Below, piece after piece: positions 5,192 through 5,826 of a stretch of DNA of 5,826 nt. The notes under the pieces are model-generated. The model was given only the letters and a program-made list of their open reading frames with translations, searched no databases and was not told the DNA's origin. The first letter of the stretch is position 1; every line of letters starts with the position of its first letter. The position numbers and the translations under genes are program-made. The stretch covers positions 1 to 5,826 of the forward strand of contig CAMVIC010000111.1 in the NCBI GenBank assembly GCA_947167435.1, written 5' to 3'. The stretch comes from an uncultured Clostridia bacterium. GTDB lineage: Bacteria; Bacillota_A; Clostridia; Oscillospirales; Oscillospiraceae.

Positions 5192-5826
5192 ATGCAAAAC
5201 CGCACGCTCTCTCTTTTTCTTTGCCTGCTGCTGTGTGCCGCGCTGCTGTGCGGCTTGTTCCCGTCCGCTCCGGAGGCCGCGGCCGCGCAGAACCCCTCCC
5301 CCCGCCGGGCGTTGACCCCGGAAGAGCTGGACGCCCTCAACGCCTCCCTGAATTTTGACGAAAACGGTTTTTTCGTCACCAGCTACGCCCGTCCGGAAGA
5401 GATCGACTGGGCGCAGGTGTTCTACAACGGCGCCGGGCTGAAGGTCACGCCCAGCGAGGCGCAGGCGGCCGCTTATCAGTCTGCCATGGGCTATTGCATG
5501 ACCGACATGGTCTGTATCCCCAAAGCGGAGGTGGAACGCTTCGTGCAGGAAAAGACCGGCACCGAGTACCGCGCCGCCCGAAAGCCCCTGCCCTGGTTTC
5601 TCTCCGGGGACGGATTGTACATGACCGAGCACGGGGACACCAACGCCCAGATGATCACCATCCAGTCCGGCTGGGCGGAGGGCTCGGAGTACGAGCTGTA
5701 CTACGTTGCGGACGACTGGCAGCACTACCGCTCCCAGCGGCTGTTCGTCATGCGCGCCAGGATTGAAAACGGCAGCTGGCTTTACCGCTCCAATCTCCCT
5801 GCCGATGCGCCGGCGCCCCTGACGCT
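5192..5826 (+). CDS. Sec-exported protein of unknown function (runs off the right edge)
   Basis: 211 codons are present, with no stop before the window end. The N-terminus MQNRTLSLFLCLLLCAALLC has one Arg followed by a Leu-rich core. The hydrophobic stretch ends at GLFPSAPEAAAAQN, giving a plausible signal peptidase I site near residues 31-33. Cys20 is preceded by Leu-Leu rather than a small residue, so a lipoprotein signal is less likely. The mature part has LTPEELDALN (41-50), NGFFVTSYARPEEIDWAQVFYNGAG (58-82), EHGDTN (146-151), then SGWAEGSEYELYYV and RIENGSWLYRSN (190-201). From memory this succession resembles a group of uncharacterised exported proteins in gut Clostridia: LT-EE-, FF-s-Y--p--ID---vFYnGaG, HGDTN, then an LYY strand and a final YrfvSN. 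I cannot name a family. If the pattern holds, the stop should lie only shortly beyond the edge. Position suggests cotranscription with the ligase-like gene. It could be unrelated to glycan work, a partner, or a glycosylated substrate. Confidence 0.75.
   Translation, partial: MQNRTLSLFLCLLLCAALLCGLFPSAPEAAAAQNPSPRRALTPEELDALNASLNFDENGFFVTSYARPEEIDWAQVFYNGAGLKVTPSEAQAAAYQSAMGYCMTDMVCIPKAEVERFVQEKTGTEYRAARKPLPWFLSGDGLYMTEHGDTNAQMITIQSGWAEGSEYELYYVADDWQHYRSQRLFVMRARIENGSWLYRSNLPADAPAPLT

Noticed and set aside
664..5725. Three long antisense open frames, each facing one membrane-protein gene (664-2172, 2199-3548, 4016-5725).
   Set aside because: The first is codon-aligned with the sense gene, so Leu CTG codons read as Gln CAG on the other strand. 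The predicted products are Gln/Gly/Arg-rich with no domain or credible start site. Stops are missing because the sense genes avoid TTA, CTA and TCA codons.

Overview
The window looks like chromosomal DNA from a GC-rich Firmicute of the class Clostridia, probably a gut member of the Oscillospirales. This is inferred from four things: the style of the ribosomal protein S10 N-terminus, strong AGGAGG-type ribosome binding sites, sigma-A type promoters, and a secreted protein of a kind I associate with gut Clostridia. No 16S gene or other decisive marker is present, so the placement is tentative. No mobile element, CRISPR array, tRNA or rRNA is visible.

Left edge, minus strand: the first 59 codons of rpsJ (ribosomal protein S10), normally the first gene of the S10-spc-alpha ribosomal protein operon. 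It is preceded by an approximately 305-nt 5' leader that starts at a near-consensus extended -10 promoter (491-519). The leader is rich in complementary segments and contains a Rho-independent terminator (294-320) about 115 nt before the S10 start codon. A hairpin further upstream carries an 8-nt segment that can pair with the 5' arm of that terminator. This is the layout of a transcription attenuator and is the most interesting signal in the window.

Centre and right, plus strand: a divergent run of four closely spaced genes starts from a moderate promoter at 610-638. Genes 1 and 2 (679-2202 and 2259-3734) encode paralogous polytopic membrane proteins of about 500 residues. Both have an Ala-Asp-Asp-Tyr motif after the first membrane helix and resemble the DUF6056 / GT-C-like glycosyltransferase group. 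Gene 3 (3719-5167) overlaps gene 2 by 16 nt and encodes an O-antigen ligase / Wzy polymerase-like membrane protein with the characteristic His-x-His-Asp loop. Gene 4 (5192 to the right edge) encodes a Sec-exported protein of unknown function and is cut by the window end.

Taken together, genes 1-4 look like a small cell-surface glycan module. Two putative lipid-linked-sugar-dependent transferases and a polymerase or ligase would act on the outer face of the membrane, alongside an exported protein. No cytoplasmic glycosyltransferase, flippase or initiating phosphoglycosyltransferase is present here, so the pathway is either completed outside the window or relies on genes elsewhere.
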